A DNA stretch of 64,000 nt from Aliivibrio fischeri (GCF_009727955.1 NZ_WOBR01000008.1:62001-126000); one strand, 5' to 3'. Shown: positions 9,840 to 22,448, counted from the stretch's first letter. Translations and numbers: made by a program. Notes: a model not told the origin generated them from the sequence alone.

Positions 9840-12461
9840 ATGAAATACCTATCTCCCCTATCCTTATCCGATACTCAGCTTAATATTACCGAATTAAAGC
9901 AACAACTTACCCTTTTTTCTCAATATCAAATTAATGCTTTTCATCAACACAAAGCCGTTTCAGATTTAGTACTTGAACGATCTCACTATTTTGATCAATT
10001 ACTCTCTCGACTGTGGCATTTTTTTAAATTTGATGAAATAGCAAATACATCCTTGATCGCTGTCGGTGGTTATGGACGGAGTGAACTTCATCCTCTTTCA
10101 GATATTGATATTCTCATTTTAACTGAGAACAATACCAATGATGCATTTTGTCAAAAAGTAAGTGAGTTAGTCACTCTACTTTGGGACTTAAAATTAGAAA
10201 TTGGCCATAGTGTTCGTTCTATATCAGAGTGTATAGAAATAGGAAAAAATGATTTAACTGTAGCAACTAACTTACAAGAAGCGCGCTACATTTGTGGTAA
10301 TAAAGAACTGTCCCACCAACTCAAATTAAAAATACATTCAGACAGTTTCTGGCCAAGTGAGTCGTTTTATCAAGCTAAAATTGACGAACAGAAAAAACGT
10401 CACAGCCGTTACCATGACACTACATACAACTTAGAACCTGACATAAAATCAAGTCCTGGGGGACTGAGAGACATTCATACCCTAGGCTGGATTGCTCGAC
10501 GCCACTTCGGAGCAACTTCCCTACTAGAGATGAGTCAAGCTGGTTTCTTAACCGATGCGGAATATCGTGAATTATTAGAATGCCAAGAGTTTTTATGGCG
10601 TGTTCGCTTTGCGTTGCATATTGAACTGAAGCGATACGACAATCGACTCACCTTTGGTCATCAAGCTTCTGTCGCAGAGCATTTAGGTTTTATTGGTGAA
10701 GGAAATCGCGGTGTAGAGCGTATGATGAAAGAGTTCTATCGAACTTTACGCCGTGTTGCCGAGCTCAATAGCATGTTGCTGAAAATTTTTGACCAAGCGA
10801 TCCTTCATCAAGGAGAGCAAGATGATGCCATTATCATAGATGATGACTTCCAACGCCGTGGACGATTAATTGAAGCTCGAAAACCAGCTCTATTTCAAGC
10901 TCGTCCAGACACTATATTAGACATGTTTTTATTAATGGCGAATGACTCTACCATTGACGGAGTTGCTCCACCTACAATGCGTCAATTACGAACGGCTCGA
11001 CGTCGCCTAAACCGTTTTTTATGTGAAATACCAGAAGCCAAAGAAAAATTTCTACAATTAACTCAACATCCAAACGCATTAAATAATGCTTTTAGCTCAA
11101 TGCATAAATTAGGGGTTCTTTCCGCTTACTTACCTCAATGGAGCCATATTGTAGGGCAAATGCAGTTTGATTTATTTCATGCTTATACGGTTGATGAGCA
11201 CAGCATTCGCCTGCTTAAACATATTAATAAATTTTCAGATACCGCAAACCGAGAGAAACACCCAATTTGTTGTGAAATCTTTCCTAAAATCATGAAAAAA
11301 GAGTTACTTATCATAGCAGCCATTTTTCATGATATAGCAAAAGGCCGTGGGGGTGATCACTCTGAATTAGGTGCTGTAGATGCCTATGATTTTTGTATTA
11401 GCCATGGACTATCAAAACCGGAAGCCAACTTAGTTTCTTGGTTAGTAAAAAGTCATCTGTTAATGTCCGTAACAGCACAACGACGTGATATTTACGATCC
11501 TGATGTTATTACTGAGTTTGCAAAACAAGTTAGAGATGAAGAACGTTTAGATTATTTAGTCTGCTTAACCGTTGCTGATATTTGTGCTACTAATCCTGAT
11601 TTATGGAACAGCTGGAAACGATCGCTTATTGCTGATTTATACAATGCAACTCAACGAGCACTTAGAAGAGGTCTAGAAAACCCGCCAGACTTACGTGATC
11701 GCATTCGTCATAATCAACAAATGGCTTCAGCACAGCTTCGTAGTGAAGGTTTCACACAATGGGAAGTCGATGCTCTGTGGCGTCGATTCAAAGCAGACTA
11801 TTTTTTACGTCATACTCATAAACAAATTGCATGGCATGCTAGCCACCTTCTTCGTCATCAAGATAAAGAAAAATCATTAATACTCATCAGTAAAAACGCC
11901 TCTCGTGGAGGTACTGAAATTTTTGTTTATAGTAAAGATCAGCCGCACCTCTTTGCTACTGTAGCAGCAGAGTTAGATAGACGCAGTATCACTATTTATG
12001 ATGCACAAGTCATGTCCAGCAAAGATGGCTATGCACTCGACACCTTTATGGTACTTGACCAAAATGATGATCCTATTGATGAAGAGCGACAACAAAAGTT
12101 AATTGACCAACTTTACGACGTTAAATTAAATAACCAAGCGACACACATTAAAACCCGTCGTCCCCCACGCCAACTGCAACATTTCAATGTAAAAACTCGC
12201 ATGGAGTTTTTACCAACTAAAACAGGTAAAAGGACGTTAATGGAGTTTGTTGCTTTAGATACTCCGGGGTTATTAGCAACGGTTGGAGCTACATTTGCTC
12301 AATTAGGTATCAATTTACATGCAGCTAAAATCACAACAATTGGTGAACGAGCAGAGGATTTGTTCATCCTGACATCTGATGTTGGCGGCCGACTTGATGA
12401 TGAAAAACAGGCAGAGCTTGAATTAGCATTAGTTAAAAATGTAGCGAGATTAAGCTCATAA
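9840..12461 (+). CDS. glnD: Bifunctional uridylyltransferase / uridylyl-removing enzyme (PII sensor)
   Basis: Primary nitrogen sensor: uridylylates PII proteins when glutamine is low and removes UMP when it is high. The 873 residues follow the family layout. The nucleotidyltransferase motif GGYGRSELHPLSDID is at residues 76-90; the HD phosphohydrolase motif FHDIAKGRGGDHSELG lies near residue 497; two C-terminal ACT domains begin near residues 695 (FVYSKDQPHLFATVA) and 800 (FVALDTPGLLATVG). It lies downstream of map, as in many gammaproteobacteria. Confidence 0.97.
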   Translation: MKYLSPLSLSDTQLNITELKQQLTLFSQYQINAFHQHKAVSDLVLERSHYFDQLLSRLWHFFKFDEIANTSLIAVGGYGRSELHPLSDIDILILTENNTNDAFCQKVSELVTLLWDLKLEIGHSVRSISECIEIGKNDLTVATNLQEARYICGNKELSHQLKLKIHSDSFWPSESFYQAKIDEQKKRHSRYHDTTYNLEPDIKSSPGGLRDIHTLGWIARRHFGATSLLEMSQAGFLTDAEYRELLECQEFLWRVRFALHIELKRYDNRLTFGHQASVAEHLGFIGEGNRGVERMMKEFYRTLRRVAELNSMLLKIFDQAILHQGEQDDAIIIDDDFQRRGRLIEARKPALFQARPDTILDMFLLMANDSTIDGVAPPTMRQLRTARRRLNRFLCEIPEAKEKFLQLTQHPNALNNAFSSMHKLGVLSAYLPQWSHIVGQMQFDLFHAYTVDEHSIRLLKHINKFSDTANREKHPICCEIFPKIMKKELLIIAAIFHDIAKGRGGDHSELGAVDAYDFCISHGLSKPEANLVSWLVKSHLLMSVTAQRRDIYDPDVITEFAKQVRDEERLDYLVCLTVADICATNPDLWNSWKRSLIADLYNATQRALRRGLENPPDLRDRIRHNQQMASAQLRSEGFTQWEVDALWRRFKADYFLRHTHKQIAWHASHLLRHQDKEKSLILISKNASRGGTEIFVYSKDQPHLFATVAAELDRRSITIYDAQVMSSKDGYALDTFMVLDQNDDPIDEERQQKLIDQLYDVKLNNQATHIKTRRPPRQLQHFNVKTRMEFLPTKTGKRTLMEFVALDTPGLLATVGATFAQLGINLHAAKITTIGERAEDLFILTSDVGGRLDDEKQAELELALVKNVARLSS

Positions 12462-12484
12462 TACGAATAACTAAAAACAATAAA

Positions 12485-12507
12485 TGGGATGGATAAGATC
12501 CATCCCA
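12485..12507 (+). terminator. Hairpin downstream of glnD
   Basis: TGGGATGGAT, AAG loop, ATCCATCCCA: a perfect 10-bp stem 23 bp after the glnD stop. The trailing T-run is weak (CAACTTTCATT), so it may act as an mRNA 3' end stabiliser as much as a terminator. Confidence 0.6.
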
Positions 12508-12600
12508 CAACTTTCATTCACAACAGTTGTGATATCGGCTCTCATCGTTAATGCTCATTTAGAGGAATCTGATAACTATATAATAATATTGGAGTAAGCC

Positions 12601-12981
12601 ATGTACCCACACCTTGTTAGCCTTGGAATTTCTGAACCAGAAAAAATTGAACGTTATTCTCTACGACAAGAAGCCCATAAAGACATATTGAAGATCTATT
12701 TTTCTAAGCAGAAAGGTGAACTCTTTGCTAAAAGCGTAAAATTCAAATACCCTCGCCAAGTTAAAAATGTGCTTGTAGATAGTGGTAGCCATCGTTATAA
12801 AGAAACCACTGAAATCAATCGAAATTTAACGCTTATCATTGATGAATTAAACAAAATTACTCGCCCAGAAAAAGAGACTCCCACCGACGTGAAGAAGAAA
12901 ATTCTAAAAGATTTAAGGCATTTAGAAAAAGTGGTAGCGAGCAAAATAGAAGAAATAGAAAAAGATTTAGAGAAACTTTAA
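12601..12981 (+). CDS. yaeH: UPF0325 (YaeH) family protein
   Basis: Small conserved cytoplasmic protein of unknown function found next to glnD/map in many gammaproteobacteria. It has 126 residues. The family-like stretches [18 protein letters not shown] and [12 protein letters not shown] occupy residues 18-60. The C-terminal third is a charged helix ([15 protein letters not shown]) likely to form a coiled coil. It has its own Shine-Dalgarno (GGAG) and is bracketed by hairpins, suggesting independent transcription. Confidence 0.9.
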   Translation: MYPHLVSLGISEPEKIERYSLRQEAHKDILKIYFSKQKGELFAKSVKFKYPRQVKNVLVDSGSHRYKETTEINRNLTLIIDELNKITRPEKETPTDVKKKILKDLRHLEKVVASKIEEIEKDLEKL

Positions 12982-12997
12982 AGCTTTTAGTAGACAT

Positions 12998-13026
12998 AAA
13001 AAAATGGACCTAATGGTCCATTTTTA
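12998..13026. terminator. Bidirectional terminator yaeH / secF
   Basis: AAAAATGGACC, TAAT loop, GGTCCATTTTT: an 11-bp stem with A-run and T-run on either side, so it can terminate yaeH on the plus strand and secF on the minus strand. Confidence 0.9.
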
Positions 13027-13048
13027 TTATATAGTTAACAAAGTACCA

Positions 13049-13999
13049 TTAAGGCATCTGTTCAAACTCTTCTTCACCTTCTTTATCAATAGGCGTTGGC
13101 ATTAGGTGTTCACGAGTGATACCTAATTTCAGAGCCAATGCTGATGCTACATAGATAGAAGAATATGTACCTATAGTGATACCTAACAGCAATGCAAGAG
13201 CAAAACCGTGGATCATTGCACCACCTTGAGTGAATAGTGCGATAACAACAAATAGCGTCGTTGCTGATGTAATTAATGTACGACTTAATGTTTGAGTAAT
13301 CGCATCATTAATAATGTCATTAGAATCACCCTTACGCATTTTCAAGAAGTTTTCACGAATACGGTCAAATACAACAATGGTATCATTCAAAGAATAACCC
13401 ACCACCGTTAATAGCGCCGCGATGATCGTCAAATCGACTTCAATTTGTAAAAAAGAGAAAATACCTAACGTAATAATGATATCGTGCGCCAAAGCAAGTA
13501 CCGCACCAGCAGCTAAACGCCATTGGAAACGCATCGAAACATAAGCCAAGATACATAACAGAGAAACTAGGATAGCTAAACCACCCGCTTCGGTAAGTTC
13601 ATCACCCACATTTGGACCAACGAACTCAATACGACGCATCTCTACTTGCTCACCAGTACCTTCTTTAATTGCACTGATGATTTGGTTACCTAGCTCTTCA
13701 CCTTTTACGTTTTCACGAGGTTGAAGACGAACGATAACATCACGTGCAGTACCAAAGTTTTGAACCGTAGCATCACCAAAACCTTTCGCTTCTAATGCAC
13801 TACGAATATCTGGTAATTGTGCAGGCTGTTCAAAGCCAACTTCAATCAGTGTTCCACCCGTGAAGTCTAAACCCCAGTTTAGCCACTTTGTCGATAACGT
13901 TGCGATAGAAGCAACAATCATCAGCATTGAAAAGAAGAAGGCAGCTTTAGACCAACGCATGAAGTCGATCGTTTTCTCTGCTTTCATTAATTGAAACAT
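13049..13999 (-). CDS. secF: Protein translocase subunit SecF
   Basis: With SecD it uses the proton-motive force to pull secreted proteins out of SecYEG on the periplasmic side. It has 316 residues: an N-terminal membrane segment, a P1-type periplasmic domain containing LDFTGGTLIEVGF, then five C-terminal membrane helices of the RND-like SecD/SecF fold (VGYSLNDTIVVFDRIREN is the family motif). It begins 12 bp after secD; the two are cotranslated. Confidence 0.96.
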   Translation of the reverse strand: MFQLMKAEKTIDFMRWSKAAFFFSMLMIVASIATLSTKWLNWGLDFTGGTLIEVGFEQPAQLPDIRSALEAKGFGDATVQNFGTARDVIVRLQPRENVKGEELGNQIISAIKEGTGEQVEMRRIEFVGPNVGDELTEAGGLAILVSLLCILAYVSMRFQWRLAAGAVLALAHDIIITLGIFSFLQIEVDLTIIAALLTVVGYSLNDTIVVFDRIRENFLKMRKGDSNDIINDAITQTLSRTLITSATTLFVVIALFTQGGAMIHGFALALLLGITIGTYSSIYVASALALKLGITREHLMPTPIDKEGEEEFEQMP

Positions 14000-14011
14000 A
14001 ATAATGAGTCC

Positions 14012-15868
14012 TTAGATCGACAGCTTGTCTACGCGCTTACCGCCGTAAACTAAGTTAATCACACAACGAGTACCTACAATCGCAGTAAACATTGACGTTA
14101 AAATACCGATAGATAACGTAACAGCGAAACCTTTAATTGCACCAGTACCAACAGCAAACAAGATAATAGCAGTAATCAGGGTTGTGATGTTCGCATCGGC
14201 AATCGTACTGAAGGCATTTGCATAACCTTGGTGAATTGCTTGTTGTGGATTACGTCCATCACGCAACTCTTCTCGAATACGCTCGAAAATAAGTACGTTA
14301 GCATCGACCGCCATACCAACCGTTAATACGATACCGGCAATACCAGGAAGCGTCATTGTAGCGCCTGGAATCATCGACATAACACCAATAATTAATACCA
14401 AGTTTGCCATTAAAGCTAAGTTTGCAACAAGACCAAAACCACGATAATAAACTAGGGTAAAGATCATTACAGCAACCATACCCCAAATACACGCTTGAAT
14501 ACCCATATCGATATTCTGTTGACCCATTGATGGACCAATCGTACGTTCTTCAACAATCGAGATAGGTGCAATTAGAGCACCAGCACGAAGTAGAAGTGCT
14601 AAGTTATGAGCTTCAGCTTGAGAATCAATACCAGTAATACGGAAACTACGACCAAGAGCGGATTGAATCGTTGCTTGGTTAATCACTTCTTCTGTCTTAG
14701 AAAGAATAACGCGACCTTCCGGTGTACGACGACCACTGTCTTTGTACTCTGTAAATACCGTTGCCATTAGCTTACCGATATTTTTACGAGAGAACGCAGT
14801 CATCTTGCTACCACCTTCACTATCTAGCGAGATGTTTACTTGAGGACGACCATATTCATCAGCACTTGAGCTTGCATCTGTAATGCTTGCACCACCAAGA
14901 ATAATACGTTTTTTAAGAACAACAGGACGACCATTACGATCTTCTTTGATCTCACTACCAGCAGGAGCTCGACCGTTTGCTGCTGCAGCTAAATCCGCTT
15001 TATCATCCACTTCACGGAACTCAAGTGTCGCTGTCGCACCTAGAATTTCTTTAGCACGCGCTGTATCTTGAACACCCGGTAGCTCAACAACAATACGACT
15101 TGCGCCTTGACGTTGAACCAATGGTTCAGCAACACCTAATTCATTAACACGGTTACGAATGATCGTGATGTTTTGTTCAACGGCGTAATTACGAATTTCT
15201 TGTAAACGCTGCTCAGTAAACGTTGCAATTAACTTAAATTGACCGTTTGACTCTGACTCAACAAATGTCATATCACGGTGAGCATCAGATAATACTTTTT
15301 TCGCTTCAGCTAATTGCTCTTCGCTGCGAAGAACCACTTCTACGGAATCTTTACCTGAGTCACGAATTGCGCGGTAACGGATCTTAGCTTCACGAAGATC
15401 AGTACGGAATGATTCTTCTTGCTGACCAATCAACTTGCTCATTGCCGCATCCATATCCACTTCCATTAAGAAGTGAACACCACCACGTAAATCAAGACCA
15501 AGCTTCATTGGTGCAGCACCAATAGAGGTTAGCCAGTCAGGAGTTAACGGGGCAAGGTTTAATGCAACAACGTAATCTTTACCTAAAGACTCATTAATAA
15601 TATCACGAGCACTGATTTGAGAATCAGTATCGTTAAATCGAACAAGAACAGAGCCATTTTCAAATGCAATTGACTTATAATCGATGTCATTGTTCTTTAA
15701 ATTTTCAGCGACAACATCCAGCGTAGAGGTTTGAACCTCTGTACCACGGCTACCCGTGATTTGAACTGCTGGATCTTCACCATAAAGGTTTGGAAGTGCA
15801 TAGAGAGCTGAGATAAGTAGTACAGAAACTACCATCAAATACTTCCATAAAGGGAAACGGTTTAGCAC
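14012..15868 (-). CDS. secD: Protein translocase subunit SecD
   Basis: Partner of SecF in the accessory translocon. The 618-residue length is typical. It has an N-terminal membrane segment (residues about 9-27), a large periplasmic P1 domain starting with [16 protein letters not shown], and six C-terminal helices bearing [18 protein letters not shown]. It is preceded by a strong terminator-like hairpin after yajC, so its level may be set below that of YajC, or by a promoter between them. Confidence 0.96.
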   Translation of the reverse strand: MLNRFPLWKYLMVVSVLLISALYALPNLYGEDPAVQITGSRGTEVQTSTLDVVAENLKNNDIDYKSIAFENGSVLVRFNDTDSQISARDIINESLGKDYVVALNLAPLTPDWLTSIGAAPMKLGLDLRGGVHFLMEVDMDAAMSKLIGQQEESFRTDLREAKIRYRAIRDSGKDSVEVVLRSEEQLAEAKKVLSDAHRDMTFVESESNGQFKLIATFTEQRLQEIRNYAVEQNITIIRNRVNELGVAEPLVQRQGASRIVVELPGVQDTARAKEILGATATLEFREVDDKADLAAAANGRAPAGSEIKEDRNGRPVVLKKRIILGGASITDASSSADEYGRPQVNISLDSEGGSKMTAFSRKNIGKLMATVFTEYKDSGRRTPEGRVILSKTEEVINQATIQSALGRSFRITGIDSQAEAHNLALLLRAGALIAPISIVEERTIGPSMGQQNIDMGIQACIWGMVAVMIFTLVYYRGFGLVANLALMANLVLIIGVMSMIPGATMTLPGIAGIVLTVGMAVDANVLIFERIREELRDGRNPQQAIHQGYANAFSTIADANITTLITAIILFAVGTGAIKGFAVTLSIGILTSMFTAIVGTRCVINLVYGGKRVDKLSI

Positions 15869-15884
15869 AGCGATGTCCTTAACG

Positions 15885-15915
15885 AAAAATACCCCCTAAC
15901 CGAAGTTAGAGGGTA
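15885..15915 (-). terminator. UUCG-loop terminator between yajC and secD
   Basis: On the minus strand TACCCTCTAAC and GTTAGGGGGTA pair around a TTCG loop (one mismatch), followed by TTTTTCG. It lies before the secD start codon, inside what is usually one operon. Confidence 0.85.
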
Positions 15916-15921
15916 CAGTTT

Positions 15922-16257
15922 TTATAGTGATTTCAGAGTGCCCTTTGGCAGAACAGCTGAAACAAAATCTTTCTTAATTGTTACTTCGTTGTTTGCGTTA
16001 AGCTCAATTACGATGTAATCATTTTCTTCAGATACCTTAGTGATTTTACCCACTAAACCACCTGCTGTAAGAACTTCATCACCTTTGCCCATAGAAGCCA
16101 TTAGGTTTTTGTGTTCTTTTTGACGTTTCGCTTGTGGGCGATAAATCATAAAGTAGAAGATAACAGCAAACATACCAAGCATGATAAACATTTGCATACC
16201 ACCGCCTTGTGGCGCTGCTTCACCAGCTGCGTGAGCTTGAGAGATGAAAAAACTCAT
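15922..16257 (-). CDS. yajC: Preprotein translocase subunit YajC
   Basis: Small single-pass inner-membrane protein that associates with SecDF. It has 111 residues, one hydrophobic segment (about residues 20-40, MFIMLGMFAVIFYFMIYRP) and then a small basic cytoplasmic beta domain with the family motif GDEVLTAGGLVGKI. It is in the conserved tgt-yajC-secD-secF order. Confidence 0.95.
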   Translation of the reverse strand: MSFFISQAHAAGEAAPQGGGMQMFIMLGMFAVIFYFMIYRPQAKRQKEHKNLMASMGKGDEVLTAGGLVGKITKVSEENDYIVIELNANNEVTIKKDFVSAVLPKGTLKSL

Positions 16258-16351
16258 TTAATAACGTCCTCGTATCTAAGTTTCTAATTTCCAGTTTCTA
16301 AAATGTGACCATACACATATCCCATTAGATATATGGGTGATTACTCTGTTT

Positions 16352-17527
<1,176 letters not shown>

Positions 17528-17612
17528 CTACATTAATAATGGATTAATGCAGCACCTCCATGAAAACAGTTAAAGCAGTTAACATGGTCGAAAACGTCCT
17601 GTTTTCCTAAAT

Positions 17613-17637
17613 ATTTCACTGGCTCCGTGAGTGAAAT
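17613..17637 (-). repeat. Inverted repeat between queA and tgt
   Basis: ATTTCACT and AGTGAAAT, 8 bp perfect, with a 9-nt loop, lie 55 bp after the queA stop. There is no T-run, so this is not a canonical terminator. It could be an mRNA structure or an operator. Confidence 0.45.
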
Positions 17638-17691
17638 GAATATGTTATTTAACCAGTAATAATAAACCGAACATTACTGAAATAGACATTA

Positions 17692-18744
17692 CTATGCTGT
17701 TTTCTTTGTGATGAACATTGCATCACCGTAGCTAAAGAAACGATATTTATTATTTACCGCTTGCTCATAAGCTTTCATTGTATTGTCATAACCTGCAAAT
17801 GCACTCACTAACATGATAAGTGTAGACTCAGGTAAGTGGAAGTTTGTCACCAAAGCGTCAACCACTTGAAATTCATAACCAGGGTAGATAAAGATTTCAG
17901 TATCATCAAAAAATGGCGCTAACTCTGTACCTTGTTTTAATGCATGCTGCGCAGCACTTTCTAAAGAACGCACAGACGTAGTACCAACAGAAACTACTCG
18001 GCCACCACGTGCTTTTGTTGCATTAATCGCATCAATTACTTCTTGAGAAACTTCTGCATATTCAGAGTGCATGTGGTGCTCTAAAATATTATCAACACGA
18101 ACAGGTTGGAATGTACCAGCACCAACATGAAGGGTAACGTAGGCGAATTCTACCCCTTTTGCCTTCATTTTCTCTAAAATCTCTGTATCAAAGTGTAAAC
18201 CTGCGGTTGGAGCAGCAACTGCACCCGGTTTTTTATTATAAACCGTCTGATAACGCTCTTTATCCGCATCTTCATCAGGACGATCAATATAAGGAGGAAG
18301 CGGCATGTGGCCAATTTCATCCAAAATATCTAAAACTTTTTTATCTGAAGTAAAACGGATCTCAAACAAAGTATCATGACGAGCAACCATTTCAGCTTCA
18401 TGCTCTTGGTTTTCACCCAATAAAAGCATTGTGCCTGGTTTTGGAGATTTAGAACAACGAACATGAGCTAACACTGAATGTTCATCCAATACACGTTCAA
18501 CCAACACTTCTAATTTACCACCAGAGGCTTTCATTCCAAACATACGAGCAGGGATTACACGCGTATTGTTGAATACCAATAAGTCACCAGCCTGAACTAA
18601 ATCAAGAATATCAGTAAACTGCCCATCATTGAGTTCTCCACTATTACCATTTAATTGTAATAGTCGGCTTGCTGTACGCTCAGGTTGAGGGTAACGTGCA
18701 ATAAGTTCATCAGGTAATTCAAAATGGAAATCGGATACTTGCAT
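17692..18744 (-). CDS. queA: S-adenosylmethionine:tRNA ribosyltransferase-isomerase
   Basis: Transfers and isomerises the ribosyl moiety of SAM onto preQ1-tRNA to make epoxyqueuosine, the step after Tgt. It has 350 residues. Family motifs are [16 protein letters not shown] at the N-terminus, [24 protein letters not shown] and [12 protein letters not shown]. It is the upstream gene of the queA-tgt-yajC-secDF cluster. Confidence 0.96.
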   Translation of the reverse strand: MQVSDFHFELPDELIARYPQPERTASRLLQLNGNSGELNDGQFTDILDLVQAGDLLVFNNTRVIPARMFGMKASGGKLEVLVERVLDEHSVLAHVRCSKSPKPGTMLLLGENQEHEAEMVARHDTLFEIRFTSDKKVLDILDEIGHMPLPPYIDRPDEDADKERYQTVYNKKPGAVAAPTAGLHFDTEILEKMKAKGVEFAYVTLHVGAGTFQPVRVDNILEHHMHSEYAEVSQEVIDAINATKARGGRVVSVGTTSVRSLESAAQHALKQGTELAPFFDDTEIFIYPGYEFQVVDALVTNFHLPESTLIMLVSAFAGYDNTMKAYEQAVNNKYRFFSYGDAMFITKKTA

Positions 18745-18976
18745 GGTTTACTTCTTCATCAAAAATGGCAGACAGAGTAGTATATTCACGCCCAGAGCAA
18801 TAGCAAGGGATGAAGCTATATACCTCTCACTTTTTCAAAAAATATATCAAAATTGACCTCAAACAGAGAAAGTCGCATCAGTCTCTTTATGTCGTAAAAA
18901 ATCTAGCTAGCTCGCACTTTTTTATTCTTTAGCATTCTATATTTAGATAAGGACAAAAAAATAGCAGGAGCATACT

Positions 18977-19420
18977 ATGTTTACCGTAAAAGACATGATG
19001 ACGACACATCCTCATACCCTGCTTCGTTCACACTCTTTAGAAGATGCCAAAGCGTTAATGGACGAGCACTGTATTAGACACATTCCTATCGTCGATACTG
19101 ACGGCGCTTTAATTGGACTTGTTACTCAACGAGACTTACTTTCAGCTCAATCGTCATGCTTAGAAAAACCCACTTTTGAAGAAGTATCAACACTCGATAT
19201 TCCATTAAATAGCATCATGCATGAAAACGTCATGAGCATTGCTCCATATGGCGGATTAAAAGAAGCGGCGCTATTTATGCAAAAACACAAAGTTGGTTGC
19301 CTACCTGTTGTGGAACGTGGCAAGTTGGTGGGAATTATTACTGATTCTGATTTTGTTTCTATCGCTATCAATTTATTAGAATTACAAGAAGAAGTCGATC
19401 CATTAGAGCTTGACGAATAG
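18977..19420 (+). CDS. CBS-domain pair protein
   Basis: A 147-residue cytoplasmic protein made only of two CBS domains: the first around residues 7-58 (TLLRSHSLEDAKALMDEH, HIPIVDTDGALIGLVTQRD), the second around 76-130 (VGCLPVVERGKLVGIITDSD). Such pairs bind adenosyl ligands and regulate partners in trans. A clear Shine-Dalgarno (GCAGGAG) precedes the start. It stands alone between queA and the convergent aceA, so its partner cannot be named. Confidence 0.85.
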   Translation: MFTVKDMMTTHPHTLLRSHSLEDAKALMDEHCIRHIPIVDTDGALIGLVTQRDLLSAQSSCLEKPTFEEVSTLDIPLNSIMHENVMSIAPYGGLKEAALFMQKHKVGCLPVVERGKLVGIITDSDFVSIAINLLELQEEVDPLELDE

Positions 19421-19425
19421 CACCC

Positions 19426-19454
19426 AAAAAGAAAGGGAGATTCCATTCTCCCTT
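19426..19454. terminator. Bidirectional terminator CBS gene / aceA
   Basis: AAGGGAGA, 6-nt loop, TCTCCCTT. On the minus strand it is followed by TCTTTTTGGG, making it the aceA terminator. It lies just after the convergent CBS gene. Confidence 0.75.
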
Positions 19455-19500
19455 CAAATCCAGTTAGTGCTATTTATTTTAATTATTGATTACTTAGTTC

Positions 19501-20829
19501 CTATGCACTGGTTTTAAATTGCTCTTCTTCTGTCGACCCTGTGAGTGCGGTTACTGATGACTGACCACCTTGAATGGTATTGGTCATTTTATCGAAATAC
19601 CCTGTACCAACTTCTTGCTGGTGCGCTACAAAAGTATAGCCCTTCTCTGCTGCTTCAAATTCTTTACGCTGAACCATTTCAACATAGTGACGCATACCTT
19701 CACCTTGAGCATAAGAGTGAGCCAATTCAAACATGTTAAACCACATATTATGAATACCTGCGAGCGTGATGAATTGATATTTATATCCCATATCCGCCAA
19801 CTCTTGTTGAAATTTCGCAATCGTTTCTGAATCCAGATTCTTCTCCCAATTAAATGATGGAGAGCAGTTATAAGCTAATAGCTGATTTGGATATTTTGCA
19901 TGAATTGCTTCTGCAAATTTACGTGCCTCTTCTAAACAAGGTGTCGCCGTTTCACACCACACAAGATCTGCATAAGGAGAGTAAGCCAGCCCTCTCGATA
20001 TCGCTTGATCAATCCCTGCTGTTACTTTATAAAAACCTTCCGGAGTACGTTCACCTTCAATAAACTCTTGATCGTATGGATCACAATCTGATGTCAACAA
20101 ATCAGCCGCATTAGCATCGGTTCGTGCAATAACGAGTGTTCGCGTACCTGCTACATCCGCAGCAAGACGAGCTGCTACCAGTTTTTGCACCGCTTCTTGC
20201 GTTGGTACTAACACCTTACCTCCCATATGACCGCATTTTTTTACTGACGCTAATTGATCTTCAAAGTGAACGCCTGCAGCACCGGCTTCAATCATATTAC
20301 GCATCAATTCATAGCCATTAAGCACGCCGCCAAACCCGGCTTCTGCATCCGCTACAATAGGCAAAAAGTAATCAATACCCTCCTCTGGGTTTCCACCTGT
20401 AGACCATTGAATTTGATCCGCTCGGCGAAATGCATTATTAATTCGTTTCACTACCGATGGCACTGAATCTACCGGATACAAAGATTGGTCTGGGTACATG
20501 GTTGATGCGGTATTATTATCCGCCGCAACTTGCCAACCTGATAGATAAATGGCCTCAATCCCAGCTTTTGCTTGTTGTACCGCCTGCCCACCTGTGAGTG
20601 CGCCAAGACAATTCACATACCCTTTTTTAGAAGAACCATTGACTAGGTCCCACAATCTGTCAGCTCCTTTTTGTGCGATGGTATTTTCCGGAGCAAAAGA
20701 GCCACGAAGGTTAATCACTTCTTCAGCCGTATAAGGACGAGTTACCCCATCCCAACGCGGGTTTTCAGCCCAATCTTTTTCCAGTGCATCAATTTGCTGT
20801 TGGCGAGTTTGTGGTTTAAATGTCGTCAT
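19501..20829 (-). CDS. aceA: Isocitrate lyase
   Basis: First glyoxylate-shunt enzyme: cleaves isocitrate to glyoxylate and succinate for growth on acetate or fatty acids. It has 442 residues. The catalytic motif KKCGH is at residues 197-201 (Cys199), and the upstream loop [15 protein letters not shown] is conserved. It follows aceB by 14 bp in an aceBA operon. No aceK (isocitrate dehydrogenase kinase) follows, unlike E. coli. Confidence 0.97.
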   Translation of the reverse strand: MTTFKPQTRQQQIDALEKDWAENPRWDGVTRPYTAEEVINLRGSFAPENTIAQKGADRLWDLVNGSSKKGYVNCLGALTGGQAVQQAKAGIEAIYLSGWQVAADNNTASTMYPDQSLYPVDSVPSVVKRINNAFRRADQIQWSTGGNPEEGIDYFLPIVADAEAGFGGVLNGYELMRNMIEAGAAGVHFEDQLASVKKCGHMGGKVLVPTQEAVQKLVAARLAADVAGTRTLVIARTDANAADLLTSDCDPYDQEFIEGERTPEGFYKVTAGIDQAISRGLAYSPYADLVWCETATPCLEEARKFAEAIHAKYPNQLLAYNCSPSFNWEKNLDSETIAKFQQELADMGYKYQFITLAGIHNMWFNMFELAHSYAQGEGMRHYVEMVQRKEFEAAEKGYTFVAHQQEVGTGYFDKMTNTIQGGQSSVTALTGSTEEEQFKTSA

Positions 20830-20843
20830 AATCGTTCCCTCTC

Positions 20844-22448
20844 TTATAGGTATTGGTAGCCAGGTAGTGTTAAAAAGTCCGTAAGTTGATCACTGGTGGT
20901 CAGTTGCTCCATCAGCTTTGCAGCTTGAGTGAATTGGCCAGAATCAAAACGCTCCGTTCCCAACTCTTTCTCTATTACTTTCATCTCTTCCAATAACATG
21001 GTTCTAAATAGTTCAGCTGTAACAACTGCACCACTATCTAGTGTTTTTCCATGTTGTATCCATTGCCAAATAGACGTTCGTGATATTTCTGCGGTAGCCG
21101 CATCTTCCATTAATCCGTAAATAGGCACGCAGCCATTTCCTGATATCCAAGCTTCAATGTATTGCACTGCAACTCGAATGTTATGACGCATTCCTTCCTC
21201 TGTTCTTTCACCTTCACATGGTGCAAGTAATTCCTCTGCCGTAATTGGTGCATCAGTATCTCGTGTAATATCAAGTTGATTCATTCGTTCACCTAATACT
21301 GAATCAAACTCTGATCTTGCCGTATCAGCTAAACCGGGATGAGCGACCCAAGTACCATCGTGTCCATTATTGGCTTCTAATGATTTATCGGTTTGAATTT
21401 TATTTAGTACCCAATCATTTTTTTCAGGATCTTTTGATGGAATAAAGGCGGCCATTCCTCCCATCGCAAACGCTCCTCTTCGGTGGCACGTTCGAATTAA
21501 TAGTCGTGAATATGCATTAAGAAACGGTTTTTCCATGGTCACCACTTGGCGATCCGGTAGTACGCGATCTGGATGATTTTTTAATGTTTTGATGTAACTG
21601 AAAATATAATCCCAACGCCCACAATTCAGCCCCACGATATGCTCTTTTAAGCTATATAGGATTTCATCCATCTCAAATACAGCAGGTAGTGTTTCAATTA
21701 GAACAGTGGCTTTAATTGTTCCCTGTTTTAATCCGAATTCACGCTCAGCAAAACTGAATACATCACTCCACCACGCCGCTTCTTGATATGCCTGTAATTT
21801 AGGTAAATAAAAATAAGGACCACTGCCTTTTTTTAATGACGTTTGATAGTTGTGATAAAAATAAAGTGCAAAATCAAACAAAGCCCCAGGTATTGCAACA
21901 CCATTAAAAAGCACGTGTTTTTCAGGAAGGTGTAAACCACGAACTCGACAAATCAATACCGCCGGATCTTGCTTTAATTGATACACCTTTTGAGTTTGAG
22001 GGTTGGTGTATTGGATCGTGCCATCCATTGCATCTCTAAGATTAATCTGTCCATTAAGTACCGCCTCCCATGACGGAGCTAATGAATCTTCAAAATCTGC
22101 CATGAATACTTTTACATTTGCATTCAGTGCATTAATCACCATTTTTCTATCTGTTGGGCCGGTAATTTCAACTCGTCTATCTTGTAAATCTGTTGGAATA
22201 CCTTGAATACTCCATTCAGACTCTCGGATAGAACGTGTTTCACTTAAGAAATTAGGTAACTGCCCAGCATCTATCTTTTTCTGACGTAGCTGGCGAGTTT
22301 CTAATAACTCAGGAACTCGGTGTGCAAATTTTTCGACAACATGAGTTAGAAATCGAACTGCTCCAGCAGTTAACACTTCTTCAACTTGGGGCAAGTTAGG
22401 TTCAGTAACGATTATCTGTTGCTCTTTAATTGTCATGGTATCGGTCAT
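20844..22448 (-). CDS. aceB: Malate synthase A
   Basis: Condenses glyoxylate with acetyl-CoA to malate. I start it at ATG 22448 (534 residues), because GGAGG lies 8 nt upstream; extending to an in-frame TTG would place that binding site inside the gene. The family stretches [30 protein letters not shown] and [14 protein letters not shown] are present. It is the first gene of aceBA, read from a long AT-rich promoter region shared with nothing divergent. Confidence 0.96.
   Translation of the reverse strand: MTDTMTIKEQQIIVTEPNLPQVEEVLTAGAVRFLTHVVEKFAHRVPELLETRQLRQKKIDAGQLPNFLSETRSIRESEWSIQGIPTDLQDRRVEITGPTDRKMVINALNANVKVFMADFEDSLAPSWEAVLNGQINLRDAMDGTIQYTNPQTQKVYQLKQDPAVLICRVRGLHLPEKHVLFNGVAIPGALFDFALYFYHNYQTSLKKGSGPYFYLPKLQAYQEAAWWSDVFSFAEREFGLKQGTIKATVLIETLPAVFEMDEILYSLKEHIVGLNCGRWDYIFSYIKTLKNHPDRVLPDRQVVTMEKPFLNAYSRLLIRTCHRRGAFAMGGMAAFIPSKDPEKNDWVLNKIQTDKSLEANNGHDGTWVAHPGLADTARSEFDSVLGERMNQLDITRDTDAPITAEELLAPCEGERTEEGMRHNIRVAVQYIEAWISGNGCVPIYGLMEDAATAEISRTSIWQWIQHGKTLDSGAVVTAELFRTMLLEEMKVIEKELGTERFDSGQFTQAAKLMEQLTTSDQLTDFLTLPGYQYL

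Noticed and set aside
12299-12517. Minus-strand frame at the glnD 3' end
   Set aside because: It is antisense to the second ACT domain and the glnD hairpin, with no binding site.
20136-20859. Several plus-strand frames inside aceA
   Set aside because: They are shadows of the long minus-strand gene, with no start signals.
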